Translations under genes and position numbers: made by a program
NCBI GenBank assembly: GCA_903875055.1
Contig: CAIQUX010000291.1
Span: forward strand, 1 to 34,350
Direction: 5' to 3'
Origin: an uncultured Bacteroidota bacterium
GTDB lineage: Bacteria > Bacteroidota > Bacteroidia > Chitinophagales > Chitinophagaceae
DNA length: 34,350 nt
The notes under the pieces: generated by a model
What the model saw: only the letters and a program-made list of their open reading frames with translations
Told to the model about the DNA's origin: nothing
Database searches by the model: none
Shown here: piece after piece, positions 17,760 through 26,626 of the stretch
How positions within the stretch are numbered: position 1 is the stretch's first letter
Layout of the letters: every line of letters starts with the position of its first letter

Positions 17760-19613
17760 ATGAGCGATCAAATACAAGAATTAGCACATGTCGTAATAAA
17801 ATTTGCAGGTGATAGCGGTGATGGCATTCAATTGACCGGAACCCAATTTACAAATAACACTGCTTTGCGTGGAAATGACATCTCCACCTTTCCTGACTTT
17901 CCGGCCGAGATCAGAGCCCCGATCGGAACGTTGCCGGGCGTGAGTGGATACCAATTACATTTTTCATCTGACTCGGTATTTACACCAGGTGATGATTGCG
18001 ATGTGTTGGTAGCTATGAATGCCGCTGCCTTGAAAGTTAATCTGAAAGCCATTAAAAAAGGAGGTATCATCATCCTGAATACAGATGGTTTTGATACCAA
18101 GAACTTACGTCTGGCCAATTATCCAGAAGGGGTCAATCCACTGGAAGATAATTCTTTGGATGGATATACGGTCCATAAGATCGATGTAACCAAATTGACA
18201 AGAGAGGCCTTGAAAGATAACAGTTCATTAGGTGTTAAGGAAAAAGACAGGGCCAAAAACATGTTCGTTTTAGGTTTCTTATATTGGATGTACGACAGAG
18301 ACATGGAAAATACTATTCAGTTCCTTAATGAAAAATTCGGCAAGAAACCTGATATCCTTGAATGCAATATCAGCGCGCTCAAAGCCGGCTATAATTATGG
18401 CGATACAACTGAAACATTTACATCACGCTATACTGTTGCTAAAGCTAAAGTTGAGCCTGGCGTGTACAGAAGCATTACCGGTAATAGTGCCGTTGCCTTA
18501 GGCTTGGTTGCCGTTGCACAAAAGAGTAAATTACCATTATTCCTTGGCTCTTATCCAATCACACCGGCTACAGATATTCTTCATGAATTGAGCAAATATA
18601 AAAACTATAATGTTATCACTTTTCAGGCAGAAGATGAAATTGCCGCCATCGCGTCTTCTATCGGCGCTTCTTATGGAGGGTTATTTGGTGTAACCACAAC
18701 GTCCGGACCAGGCATGGCGTTGAAGGGTGAGGCTATGGGCCTTGCCATGATGCTGGAGATTCCATTGTTGATTATTAATATACAACGTGGCGGACCTTCA
18801 ACAGGCCTTCCTACAAAAACTGAGCAAAGTGATCTGATGCAAGCTTATTATGGCAGAAACGGTGAATGCCCGATGCCAATAATCTCTGCAAGTACTCCGA
18901 TTGATTGTTTTGATGCCGTAATTGAAGCATCAAGAATTTCCTTGCAGCATATGACACCCGTGATTTTCTTAAGTGATGGATATATCGCCAATGGTGCAGA
19001 ACCATGGAAATTTCCGAAAGCTTCTGATTTAGCCGACATAGATGTGCAATTCAAATCGACATTGGACGAAGGCGAAGAAAAATTATTACCTTACAAACGT
19101 AATGAAAAACTGGTCAGACCTTGGATAATTCCCGGTACTGTAGAATTGGAACATCGTATCGGAGGCTTGGAAAAGCAAGATAAAACAGGTAACGTCAATT
19201 ATGAAACTGACAACCATGAACTGATGATCAAAACACGTCAGGCCAAAGTTGACAAGATTGCTGATTACATTCCGTTGCAGACATTAAATCTGGGTGATGA
19301 AGAAGGCGATTTACTTGTACTTGGTTGGGGCTCAACATCGGGTGTAATCACTACGGTTGTCCAACAAATGATAAAAGAAGGACATAAGGTATCTCATTGT
19401 CACTTGCGTTATATCAGACCGTTTCCAAAAAATCTAGGCGATATCTTGAAACGATTTAAAAAAGTGATCATTCCGGAAATTAATAACGGGCAATTGATAA
19501 AAATTATCCGAAGTGAATTTCTGATTGATGCCAAGGGATATAACAAGATTAAAGGGGTTCCGATTACTCATGCTGAGTTAGAAGGTTTCCTTTTAGAACA
19601 ACTAAAAGGGTAA
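17760..19613 (+). CDS. korA: 2-oxoacid (2-oxoglutarate):ferredoxin oxidoreductase, fused gamma-alpha subunit
   Basis: KorA is part of the thiamine-pyrophosphate enzyme that interconverts 2-oxoglutarate plus CoA and succinyl-CoA using ferredoxin. The 617-residue chain has an N-terminal gamma-like domain (about 10-205: VIKFAGDSGDGIQLTGTQF, IRAPIGTLPGVSGYQL). An alpha part follows (about 235-617: GSYPITPATDILHEL, FQAEDEIAAIASSIGASYGG, TTTSGPGMALKGEAMGLA, RGGPSTGLPTKTEQSDL). Length and fusion order are typical of the KorA family. KorB, the TPP-binding beta subunit normally immediately downstream, is absent from this window; the next gene is on the other strand. Substrate assignment between 2-oxoglutarate and other oxoacids is by family resemblance only. 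Confidence 0.9.
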   Translation: MSDQIQELAHVVIKFAGDSGDGIQLTGTQFTNNTALRGNDISTFPDFPAEIRAPIGTLPGVSGYQLHFSSDSVFTPGDDCDVLVAMNAAALKVNLKAIKKGGIIILNTDGFDTKNLRLANYPEGVNPLEDNSLDGYTVHKIDVTKLTREALKDNSSLGVKEKDRAKNMFVLGFLYWMYDRDMENTIQFLNEKFGKKPDILECNISALKAGYNYGDTTETFTSRYTVAKAKVEPGVYRSITGNSAVALGLVAVAQKSKLPLFLGSYPITPATDILHELSKYKNYNVITFQAEDEIAAIASSIGASYGGLFGVTTTSGPGMALKGEAMGLAMMLEIPLLIINIQRGGPSTGLPTKTEQSDLMQAYYGRNGECPMPIISASTPIDCFDAVIEASRISLQHMTPVIFLSDGYIANGAEPWKFPKASDLADIDVQFKSTLDEGEEKLLPYKRNEKLVRPWIIPGTVELEHRIGGLEKQDKTGNVNYETDNHELMIKTRQAKVDKIADYIPLQTLNLGDEEGDLLVLGWGSTSGVITTVVQQMIKEGHKVSHCHLRYIRPFPKNLGDILKRFKKVIIPEINNGQLIKIIRSEFLIDAKGYNKIKGVPITHAELEGFLLEQLKG

Positions 19614-19938
19614 AAGAATCACTATTTTGTAATCTGTCAAGACTTCTTGCACTTTTCATTTTCCTTCTATTCTTTGCAGAATAATGTCCAATAATTAGCA
19701 GAAAATAGTATATGGTAGCCAAATAAGAATATTTATATTTTTCAAAATGGACGTTTAGCTTCCCCTTTTAATTATTGCTACACAAACTGGTTATGTGGTA
19801 GGTTTCGACCTTTGTTACGAAAGGATACTAATATATATGTTCGAGGTGGTACAACATCAGAGATTTTATAGGAAGGTTCAACACTGAAGAGAAGTGCCAT
19901 CGATACTCATTTGATTTAATATGGGAGCAAGGTTTTAA
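19614..19938. other. Intergenic region between korA and cphA, possible coding debris
   Basis: This is 325 bases between convergent genes, with no ORF track-length gene and no convincing terminator. On the + strand, 19743-19870 can be read as about 40 sense codons ending at a TAG, with the ending RKDTNIYVRGGTTSEIL. I cannot assign it to a family, and there is no start codon in good context. It could be the tail of a lost gene or chance. Confidence 0.3.
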
Positions 19939-22560
19939 CTAATGGGTATCTTCCTCATTCTTTAATTTCTGGATATACGCTAAAGCGTCTGTTATTACAT
20001 CGCTGCAAATGACAATAAAGGAATCCTTAGGTGAATTTTTAACAGCATAGTCAATGGCTTCCAATTCTTTCAAGATGACATGGACTGTGATCCCCTTTTT
20101 CACGCGTGCTATACCCTGTTTCAACAAATCGACTATATTTTCAACTGTACGCCCCCGAAGATGCTTATCTTGTCGAATGATAATTTCGTCGAACATGGTT
20201 GCAGCCATTTCTCCCAATTCCTGGATATCTTCATCTCTTCGGTCGCCAGTCCCTGCAATAATGCCGATCTTCTTTGTTGCTTCCACCTTATCAACATAAG
20301 CCTTCAATACGCCAAAGCCGGCAGGATTATGTGCATAATCGGCCAACACTTGAAAATGCTTGAACTGAAACAGATTCATTCGACCTGGAGTTTGAGCAGG
20401 GCTTGGGATAAAAGTGTTGAGGGCCTGTTTGATATCCACCACGCTGAAGCCTCTTAGATAACCGGCTAGTACGGCAGGCATTATATTCAACACGTTGAAC
20501 AAAGCTCTGCCACTTTGAGTCAATGGTATCTGATGAGCATTCTCAATCTGTATCTTCCATGCACCTTTTTGAATATAGATCATATCAGTTTTTTCATCGT
20601 ATACCGCCGCTATACCATTCTTTCCGCAATGCTCCTTGATTCGCTTGCTTTTCGGATCCATACTAAAAAAAGCCACATGGCACTGAAGTCCTTCACGCAT
20701 AGCATATACCAAATCGTCATCTGCATTTAAGATGGCGTAACCAGACGGCACTACACTTTGAACAACAACTGCTTTCACTCTCGCGAGTTGCTCAACCGTA
20801 TCAATCCCTCCTAATCCAAGATGATCAGCGCTTATATTGGTCACAATTCCGATATCGCATTTATGGAAACCAAGCCCGGCCCGCAAGATTCCACCTCTGG
20901 CACATTCAAGAACGGCGAAATCAACAGTCGGGTCTTTTAATACAAATTCTGCACTAACGGGTCCTGTACAATCACCTTTCATCATCATCAAGTTTTGGAT
21001 ATACACACCATCACTTGTAGTGAATCCAACTTTATGTCCCATGCTTTTGACAAGATGTGCTGTCAAACGCGTTGTAGTCGTTTTACCATTCGTTCCACTG
21101 ATTGCAATGATAGGGATTCGTGCAGAACTTCCCGGAGGATACAACATATCAATTACCGGTTCGGCCACATTGCGCGCTAAACCTTCGCTTGGGTCAATAT
21201 GCATCCTGAATCCGGGTGCAGCATTTACTTCCAATATGGCGCCTCCGTTTTCTTCCAATGGTGTCGACAAATCGCTGGCCATGATATCAATACCGCAAAT
21301 ATCCAAGCCGATGATCCGGGCTATTCGTTCTGCGAGAAAAATATTGTTTGGATGCACATAATCGGTCACATCAGTTGATGTTCCTCCTGTACTCAGATTG
21401 GCGGTAGGTTTAAGATAAAGGACTTCATTTTTTGGAATCACACTATCCATCGTCAGATTGTGATCTGATAGAATTTTCTCTGTGACGGCATCCACTTTAA
21501 TTTGCGTGAGCACTTTTTCATGACCGAACCCACGACGCGGGTCGGCATTCACCTCATCAATCAATTGCTGAAGCGTCTTTTGTCCGTTTCCTGTAACACA
21601 TGCGGGAGTGCGTCTGGCCGCACAGATAAATTTGTAATTGATGACTAGCAATCTGAAATCATGACCCGTAATAAATTTTTCACAAATGATATTGCGTGAA
21701 TGCTTTCTTGCTATTTCCAATGCCTGTAAGGCGCTATCCCAATCTTTAATGTTGGTGGTGGCACCACGTCCATGATTCCCATTGATAGGCTTCAATACTA
21801 TAGGATAACTAATTCTGTCTATAGCTGCTTTCAGGTCCTCTTCATCGTAAATGATACGTCCGCGAGGTACTGGCACTTCAGCTGCTTCCAACAAGTTTTT
21901 GGTATCCTCCTTGTTACAAGCAATTTCAACAGCAATATTACTAGTCGTGCTGGCTACAGTGGCTTGTATCCGTCGCTGGTTGATACCGTATCCCAATTGC
22001 ACCAATGAATTTCGGTTTAAACGGATCCATGGAATGTTTCGGTTAATGGCTTCTTCAATGATAGATCCGGTGCTAGGCCCGAGGCGGACCTTTTCACGTA
22101 TTTCTCTCAATTCCTGAATAAAGGACTGAACATCAAAATCGCAACCTTCGACCAATCGCTCAGCTATTTCAACAGCCGCTTTTGCTGTCTGCTTTCCAAC
22201 TTCTTCTTCAAGATAGGAAAATACCACGTGATAAACTCCTGCCTTACTGGCTCCTCGCGTTCTCCCGAATCCGGTTTCCATACCAGCTAATGTTTGTAAC
22301 TCAAGGGCAATGTGTTCGATGACATGTCCCATCCATGTGCCTTCCTCAACGCGTTTAAAAAAACCATTCTCAACTCCTTCACTGCATCGATGAGATTTCA
22401 TTGAGGGAAACATATTTTGTATCCTTTCTAAAAAACCGGGAATCAGATTTGTCGGTTTTTGCTCCAGATCTTCCAAATCTAATAACATCACTATCAGTTT
22501 GTGCCGTTTCACGCTCCAATAGTTGGGACCTTTCATTACTTTTATCTCAAGGATTTTCAT
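19939..22560 (-). CDS. cphA: Cyanophycin synthetase CphA
   Basis: CphA makes the storage polymer cyanophycin (poly-aspartate with arginine side chains) by ATP-driven, alternating additions. The 873-residue protein has the family's three parts. These are an N domain (1-160, with EGTWMGHVIEHIALELQTLAG), an ATP-grasp domain (about 215-475: YPIVLKPINGNHGRGATTNI, EVNAAPGFRMHIDP), and a Mur-ligase-like domain (from about 487) with the ATP loop ISGTNGKTTTTRL, NISADHLGLGGI and DYAHNPAGFGVL. Length equals that of cyanobacterial CphA. It stands alone: cyanophycinase (cphB) and isoaspartyl dipeptidase genes, frequent neighbours, are not within the window. The upstream gene has its own terminator. Confidence 0.95.
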   Translation of the reverse strand: MKILEIKVMKGPNYWSVKRHKLIVMLLDLEDLEQKPTNLIPGFLERIQNMFPSMKSHRCSEGVENGFFKRVEEGTWMGHVIEHIALELQTLAGMETGFGRTRGASKAGVYHVVFSYLEEEVGKQTAKAAVEIAERLVEGCDFDVQSFIQELREIREKVRLGPSTGSIIEEAINRNIPWIRLNRNSLVQLGYGINQRRIQATVASTTSNIAVEIACNKEDTKNLLEAAEVPVPRGRIIYDEEDLKAAIDRISYPIVLKPINGNHGRGATTNIKDWDSALQALEIARKHSRNIICEKFITGHDFRLLVINYKFICAARRTPACVTGNGQKTLQQLIDEVNADPRRGFGHEKVLTQIKVDAVTEKILSDHNLTMDSVIPKNEVLYLKPTANLSTGGTSTDVTDYVHPNNIFLAERIARIIGLDICGIDIMASDLSTPLEENGGAILEVNAAPGFRMHIDPSEGLARNVAEPVIDMLYPPGSSARIPIIAISGTNGKTTTTRLTAHLVKSMGHKVGFTTSDGVYIQNLMMMKGDCTGPVSAEFVLKDPTVDFAVLECARGGILRAGLGFHKCDIGIVTNISADHLGLGGIDTVEQLARVKAVVVQSVVPSGYAILNADDDLVYAMREGLQCHVAFFSMDPKSKRIKEHCGKNGIAAVYDEKTDMIYIQKGAWKIQIENAHQIPLTQSGRALFNVLNIMPAVLAGYLRGFSVVDIKQALNTFIPSPAQTPGRMNLFQFKHFQVLADYAHNPAGFGVLKAYVDKVEATKKIGIIAGTGDRRDEDIQELGEMAATMFDEIIIRQDKHLRGRTVENIVDLLKQGIARVKKGITVHVILKELEAIDYAVKNSPKDSFIVICSDVITDALAYIQKLKNEEDTH

Positions 22561-22627
22561 GTATCTATTTTTATGCCCTCAATATATAAAGGTTTTCATA
22601 CAACAACAATTTTTTTACATTTAAAAT

Positions 22628-22653
22628 AAAAAAAAGGTTGCATAATGCAACCC
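22628..22653 (-). terminator. Rho-independent terminator of the T9SS cargo gene
   Basis: Read on the minus strand, GGTTGCA pairs perfectly over seven bases with TGCAACC (22652-22636, loop TTA), followed at once by eight T residues and more T-rich sequence. It lies 34 bases past the stop codon of the gene at 22687-23880 and upstream of cphA, so it separates the two transcripts. Confidence 0.85.
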
Positions 22654-22686
22654 TTAATAGTACAAAACATTTTATGAAATATCCTT

Positions 22687-23880
22687 TTATTCCTTTGTCA
22701 TTTTAGATGTAAAAATCAATTGATCATTTTTAACAATCTGCAACATGTAATTACCGTTTCTCAATTGGAAAATATCCAAAGGAATTTGATTGGATCCAGG
22801 TTGTGCAGAAGCCTTAACCTCTTTGACAATTCTGCCATTCATGTCATTAATTCTGATCGTCAAATTAGAAAACTCATTCATTTTAAGATCTAAGGTGACA
22901 AGGCTTTTGGCGGGATTAGGATAAAGAATTATTTCGCTGCCATCAACTGTTCTTACAAGATCAACCACTTTGGAATGCAACGAAAGAGCACCGTTAATAT
23001 CAACCTGTTGCAATCTGTAATAGTTGTGACCGATCGCTGGTTTTGAATTTTTCATTTCATAATCCAAAGGGGTTGAACAATTACCGTTCGGTGCTTTTGA
23101 ACCTATTGTTTCTATGGTGGAAAAATGTTCACCATCTGTTGAATGCTGGATATTAAAACAAGAATTATTATTTTCACTACTTGTTCTCCATTTCAAAACA
23201 TCAGTTTGTCCTTCCTCAAATCCGTCAAAATTCATTAGAGAAACTGGTGTAACGAATTGAAGCAAATCAAACCCAAAATTCAAGCTACCGGTTGCATTCG
23301 TGCCGCTCCCTGCTCCATATGCCCCATAGAGCCTTTGTGGTGCGGTGCCACCTGTTGAAAGACGGATGCCATTACCACTGCCACCAGAAACTTTAATTTC
23401 TACTACCAATGAAAGATTGGGGTTATAATGGAATGTTGAACTTAGATTAAATCCATACCATAAATTTGCGGTACCGCCGCTCAAGGTGAATCCTGAAGAT
23501 TGTGAGAAACAGGGTGTCATTCCTGTTACAAAAGTATACGGGGAGCCTGTTACAGAACCAAATGAAGTATTGGTTCCTACATTTTGGGAAAGTGAAATCA
23601 CAAAATTAGTGTATGGATTAACAGACACTAAACTTCCTAAACGTAAAAATATCTTCGTAATGTATCCGGAAGTGGCAGCAGCGCCAACACCTGTACCACT
23701 CGCGTTAAATTCATTCGGTCCGAAAATCCATTGAGCTTTGTTATAAAGGGTGGATCCAAGCGGATAATTATTAAGCGTTGTACTTCCGACTGCAGGATAT
23801 GAATTGTAGAACTGAGGGGACTGCGCTTTTATCAGTAACGTGTTTAAAAGCAACAAACAGAAAAGTAAACCTTTTTTCAT
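22687..23880 (-). CDS. Secreted protein with type A T9SS C-terminal sorting domain
   Basis: The 397-residue product has a signal peptide (about 1-20, MKKGLLFCLLLLNTLLIKAQ). A beta-rich N-terminal domain (about 21-205) follows, of the kind that opens many Bacteroidota surface proteins, then an FnIII-like segment (about 210-315: LKWRTSSENNNSCFNIQHST) common before sorting domains. The type A sorting domain (about 318-397) has YPNPAKSLVTLDL, IRINDMNGRIVKE and LRNGNYMLQIV. It should cross the outer membrane through the T9SS and be anchored or released. No catalytic domain is evident, so adhesion or surface-layer roles are possible but not shown. It is followed by its own terminator. Confidence 0.88.
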   Translation of the reverse strand: MKKGLLFCLLLLNTLLIKAQSPQFYNSYPAVGSTTLNNYPLGSTLYNKAQWIFGPNEFNASGTGVGAAATSGYITKIFLRLGSLVSVNPYTNFVISLSQNVGTNTSFGSVTGSPYTFVTGMTPCFSQSSGFTLSGGTANLWYGFNLSSTFHYNPNLSLVVEIKVSGGSGNGIRLSTGGTAPQRLYGAYGAGSGTNATGSLNFGFDLLQFVTPVSLMNFDGFEEGQTDVLKWRTSSENNNSCFNIQHSTDGEHFSTIETIGSKAPNGNCSTPLDYEMKNSKPAIGHNYYRLQQVDINGALSLHSKVVDLVRTVDGSEIILYPNPAKSLVTLDLKMNEFSNLTIRINDMNGRIVKEVKASAQPGSNQIPLDIFQLRNGNYMLQIVKNDQLIFTSKMTKE

Positions 23881-24033
23881 TCTTATAGTATTTTATGACT
23901 AGTAAACGGATTTCATTAAAAACCAATGAATCCTGATTTATTCAGCGTGAAATTATTTTAAATTCCTGAGACTACAAAAAAATGGTTAAAATAATTGACT
24001 CAACTTGCATTCAGATACCTGAAGCCGGAACGT

Positions 24034-25053
24034 TTACTTTCCAGCCATCTTTTTTTCCCAAGCCCAGGCAGATTCCATCATATCATCCAATGTAAATCTG
24101 GGGATCCATCCAAGTCGTTCTGAAATCAATTGGTTATTGGCATAGATTGCTACTACATCTCCAGGCCTTCTTGGCCCCTTCTCGTAGTTCAATTTAAAAC
24201 CGCTTACTTTTTCGAACGACGCAATGGCTTCAAAAACAGAAACACCATTACCTGAACCGACATTAAAAATTTCACATCTTGATTCATTTTTATGGCTGAT
24301 CAGATAATCAAGGGCTAGGGTATGAGCTGCAGCTATATCCATCACATGTATATAATCGCGGACACAAGATCCGTCACGGGTTTCATAATCGCCTCCCCAT
24401 ACATACATTTTTTTCTGCAGGCCGATAGCTGTTTGTGTAATAACCGGCACAAGATTATTGGGTTTATCGTATGGCGTTTCGCCAATCACCGCAGAAGGAT
24501 GAGCTCCGACCGGATTAAAATAGCGTAACAGGATCGAGTTTGATTCTGACATTTTTGAAAAATCCATTATCATTTGTTCTCCCATCTGCTTGGTAGCAGC
24601 ATATGGGCATTCAGGCTTTGCTAAAGGAGTTGACTCAGTTACAGGTAATGAATTGATATTACCATAAACTGAACAGGATGACGAGAAAACCAGGTTCTGA
24701 ATTGAATAGTCCTTCATACATTTCAACACATTAATCAAAGAATACAAATTATTCTCATAATACTTCATTGGGAATTCAACACTTTCACTAACTGATTTAA
24801 ATGCAGCAAAATGGATGACACCAGCCACATCTATTTCTTTATCAAATATTTTCCGTACTTCCCCCTCTTCACATAAATTAGCTTTATAATTTTTTACATT
24901 TCGACCTGTGATCGCCTTTATCCCTTCAAACACAGCTTCTCCAGAACGTGAAAAATTGTCTACTGAGACCACGTCATACCCATGTTCAATCAAATCAACA
25001 ATGGTATGAGACCCTATGTAACCCGCTCCTCCTGTGACAATTATTTTTGACAT
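24034..25053 (-). CDS. galE: UDP-glucose 4-epimerase
   Basis: GalE interconverts UDP-glucose and UDP-galactose (and in some members the N-acetyl forms). This feeds surface polysaccharide synthesis. The 339-residue SDR protein has the NAD loop GGAGYIGSH (8-16), FSSSCSVYG (123-131), the catalytic YAATK (Tyr151, Lys155), RYFNPVGAHPS, and REGxSCVRDYIHVMD-like sequence (GSCVRDYIHVMD), all diagnostic. It starts 55 bases after the murF stop and is probably co-transcribed with it. No second galactose gene is nearby, so an envelope function is more likely than galactose catabolism. Confidence 0.95.
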   Translation of the reverse strand: MSKIIVTGGAGYIGSHTIVDLIEHGYDVVSVDNFSRSGEAVFEGIKAITGRNVKNYKANLCEEGEVRKIFDKEIDVAGVIHFAAFKSVSESVEFPMKYYENNLYSLINVLKCMKDYSIQNLVFSSSCSVYGNINSLPVTESTPLAKPECPYAATKQMGEQMIMDFSKMSESNSILLRYFNPVGAHPSAVIGETPYDKPNNLVPVITQTAIGLQKKMYVWGGDYETRDGSCVRDYIHVMDIAAAHTLALDYLISHKNESRCEIFNVGSGNGVSVFEAIASFEKVSGFKLNYEKGPRRPGDVVAIYANNQLISERLGWIPRFTLDDMMESAWAWEKKMAGK

Positions 25054-25108
25054 AACTATTGTTTTTTTTAATAATGAAAGATATGATAATTGAACTATTC
25101 TTGTCTTG

Positions 25109-26392
25109 TCATTTCCCGATTACTTTTTCCATTTGAAAAGCCCTTGACCCTTTAATCAGAAAAGCTGTATTCTTAAAGGGATTCGATTGAAACCAGTCAT
25201 GAGCCCTGACTGAATCATTGAAATAAATGTAATCGTGCCGGACTTTCTCAAAATCACCACCAACCAATACAACCTCATTCCAATTATGTTGCTTAAGCAA
25301 TGAAATAATTTTCTGATGTTCCTCTATACTTTCTATCCCCAATTCTTTCATCGCCCCAATAATGACCACCTTATTTAGGTAATCAGATTTGGCAAAATTC
25401 AAAATAGCCGCTGCCATGCTAGTTGGATTTGCATTGTATGCATCCAGAATCAAGGTATTGCTTCCTTCACTGATGAGTTGAGAACGACTGTTGTCTGGGG
25501 CATACACCTCCATTGCCGCTTTTATCGAATTTACCGGCACATTCATTTCCCTTCCAATAGCAAAAGCAGCCATAATATTAGAGAAATTATATTCTCCTAC
25601 TAGTTGAGTTTGAATCGTGCATTCATTGCTCGCTGATAAGATGGCTGCACCGGAATAAGGCCCGTTCATGATAGGCATGCCTGTGTATTGCGCATTTCCG
25701 GATCCATAAGTTATCTGCTTATCAATACCTGCTGCCATGCTTTCCAGATAATCCAGATCGACATTCCTGAAAATTGTTCCTTTTACTTCCCGTATAAAAT
25801 CATACAATTCGCCTTTAGCCTTTCTCACGCCCTCCAGGCCTCCAAAACCTTCAAGATGCGCTTTGCCACAATTCGTGATCAAGGCGTGAGTTGGTGACGC
25901 AATAGCGCAATACGACTCTATTTCTTTTTGATGGTTGGCCCCCATTTCGATGATAGCCATTTCTGCGTCTTTCCTTATTTTCAAAATCGTCAACGGTACA
26001 CCAATATGATTATTCAGGTTGCCGATTGTGGCATAAGTCTTATAAGTTGTTGAAAGAACAGAGGTTATTAATTCTTTGGTTGTCGTCTTTCCATTGCTTC
26101 CTGTTACAGCAATAAAGGGAATCTTGAACTGTTCTCGATGATATCGTGCCAATGATTGCAGGCATTGAAGCGTATCATTCACGAGAATACATCTATCCGA
26201 AATTTTGAAAGATGGGTCATCGATAATCACAAATGGAGCCCCTTTATCAAGAGCTTCCATCGCAAAAAAATTCCCATTGAAGTTTTCGCCAGTCAAGGCA
26301 AAATACAATTCGCCACTTTTTATATTCCTTGAGTCAGTTTGAACATCAGGATATTTGGTATAGATTGTATATAATTGCTCGATTGACATCAT
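25109..26392 (-). CDS. murF: UDP-N-acetylmuramoyl-tripeptide:D-alanyl-D-alanine ligase
   Basis: MurF adds D-Ala-D-Ala to the UDP-MurNAc-tripeptide in peptidoglycan synthesis. The 427-residue protein has the substrate domain (1-90: DSRNIKSGELYFALTGENFNGN), the ATP loop VTGSNGKTTTKELI (about 96-109), NLNNHIGVPLT and IEMGANHQKEI of the central domain. The C-terminal domain contains ILDAYNANPTSM. Two ATGs in a row (26392 and 26389) are both possible starts. A TATATTTG box lies one base upstream of the first. Length is at the lower end of the family (about 425-450). In many Bacteroidota it lies beside gldJ; here 4.9 kb separates them. Confidence 0.95.
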   Translation of the reverse strand: MMSIEQLYTIYTKYPDVQTDSRNIKSGELYFALTGENFNGNFFAMEALDKGAPFVIIDDPSFKISDRCILVNDTLQCLQSLARYHREQFKIPFIAVTGSNGKTTTKELITSVLSTTYKTYATIGNLNNHIGVPLTILKIRKDAEMAIIEMGANHQKEIESYCAIASPTHALITNCGKAHLEGFGGLEGVRKAKGELYDFIREVKGTIFRNVDLDYLESMAAGIDKQITYGSGNAQYTGMPIMNGPYSGAAILSASNECTIQTQLVGEYNFSNIMAAFAIGREMNVPVNSIKAAMEVYAPDNSRSQLISEGSNTLILDAYNANPTSMAAAILNFAKSDYLNKVVIIGAMKELGIESIEEHQKIISLLKQHNWNEVVLVGGDFEKVRHDYIYFNDSVRAHDWFQSNPFKNTAFLIKGSRAFQMEKVIGK

Positions 26393-26546
26393 GCAAATAT
26401 ACTAATCGGAAAATATGACGGTTGTATTTTTTTGTAGACAGTTCTTGCCGATTCATCTTTTAAACAACGAATTAATTTGGCATACTGCCAATCATTATCT
26501 AACTTGAACTTTGAATTATGTGGTTGGGGATGATTACTAATATTTC

Positions 26547-26582
26547 AACTGAATCAAACTTAGGATAAGGGTTGGTTCAGTT
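26547..26582. repeat. Imperfect inverted repeat in the leader of the 1121-residue gene
   Basis: Bases 26547-26559 can pair with 26570-26582 at 12 of 13 positions (one G-T, one mismatch), with a 10-base loop, 45 bases before the ATG. The region lies between the divergent murF and 1121-residue genes. No T-run follows, so a terminator is unlikely; an mRNA leader structure or operator are options. Confidence 0.4.
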
Positions 26583-26626
26583 TTCTGAGAGCTGTCGTTG
26601 ATCACTACTTAAAAAAAACACTACTC

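Noticed and set aside
20837-21361. 174-residue plus-strand open frame inside cphA
   Set aside because: It lies opposite conserved ATP-grasp and Mur-ligase coding sequence and encodes no recognisable domain; antisense shadow.
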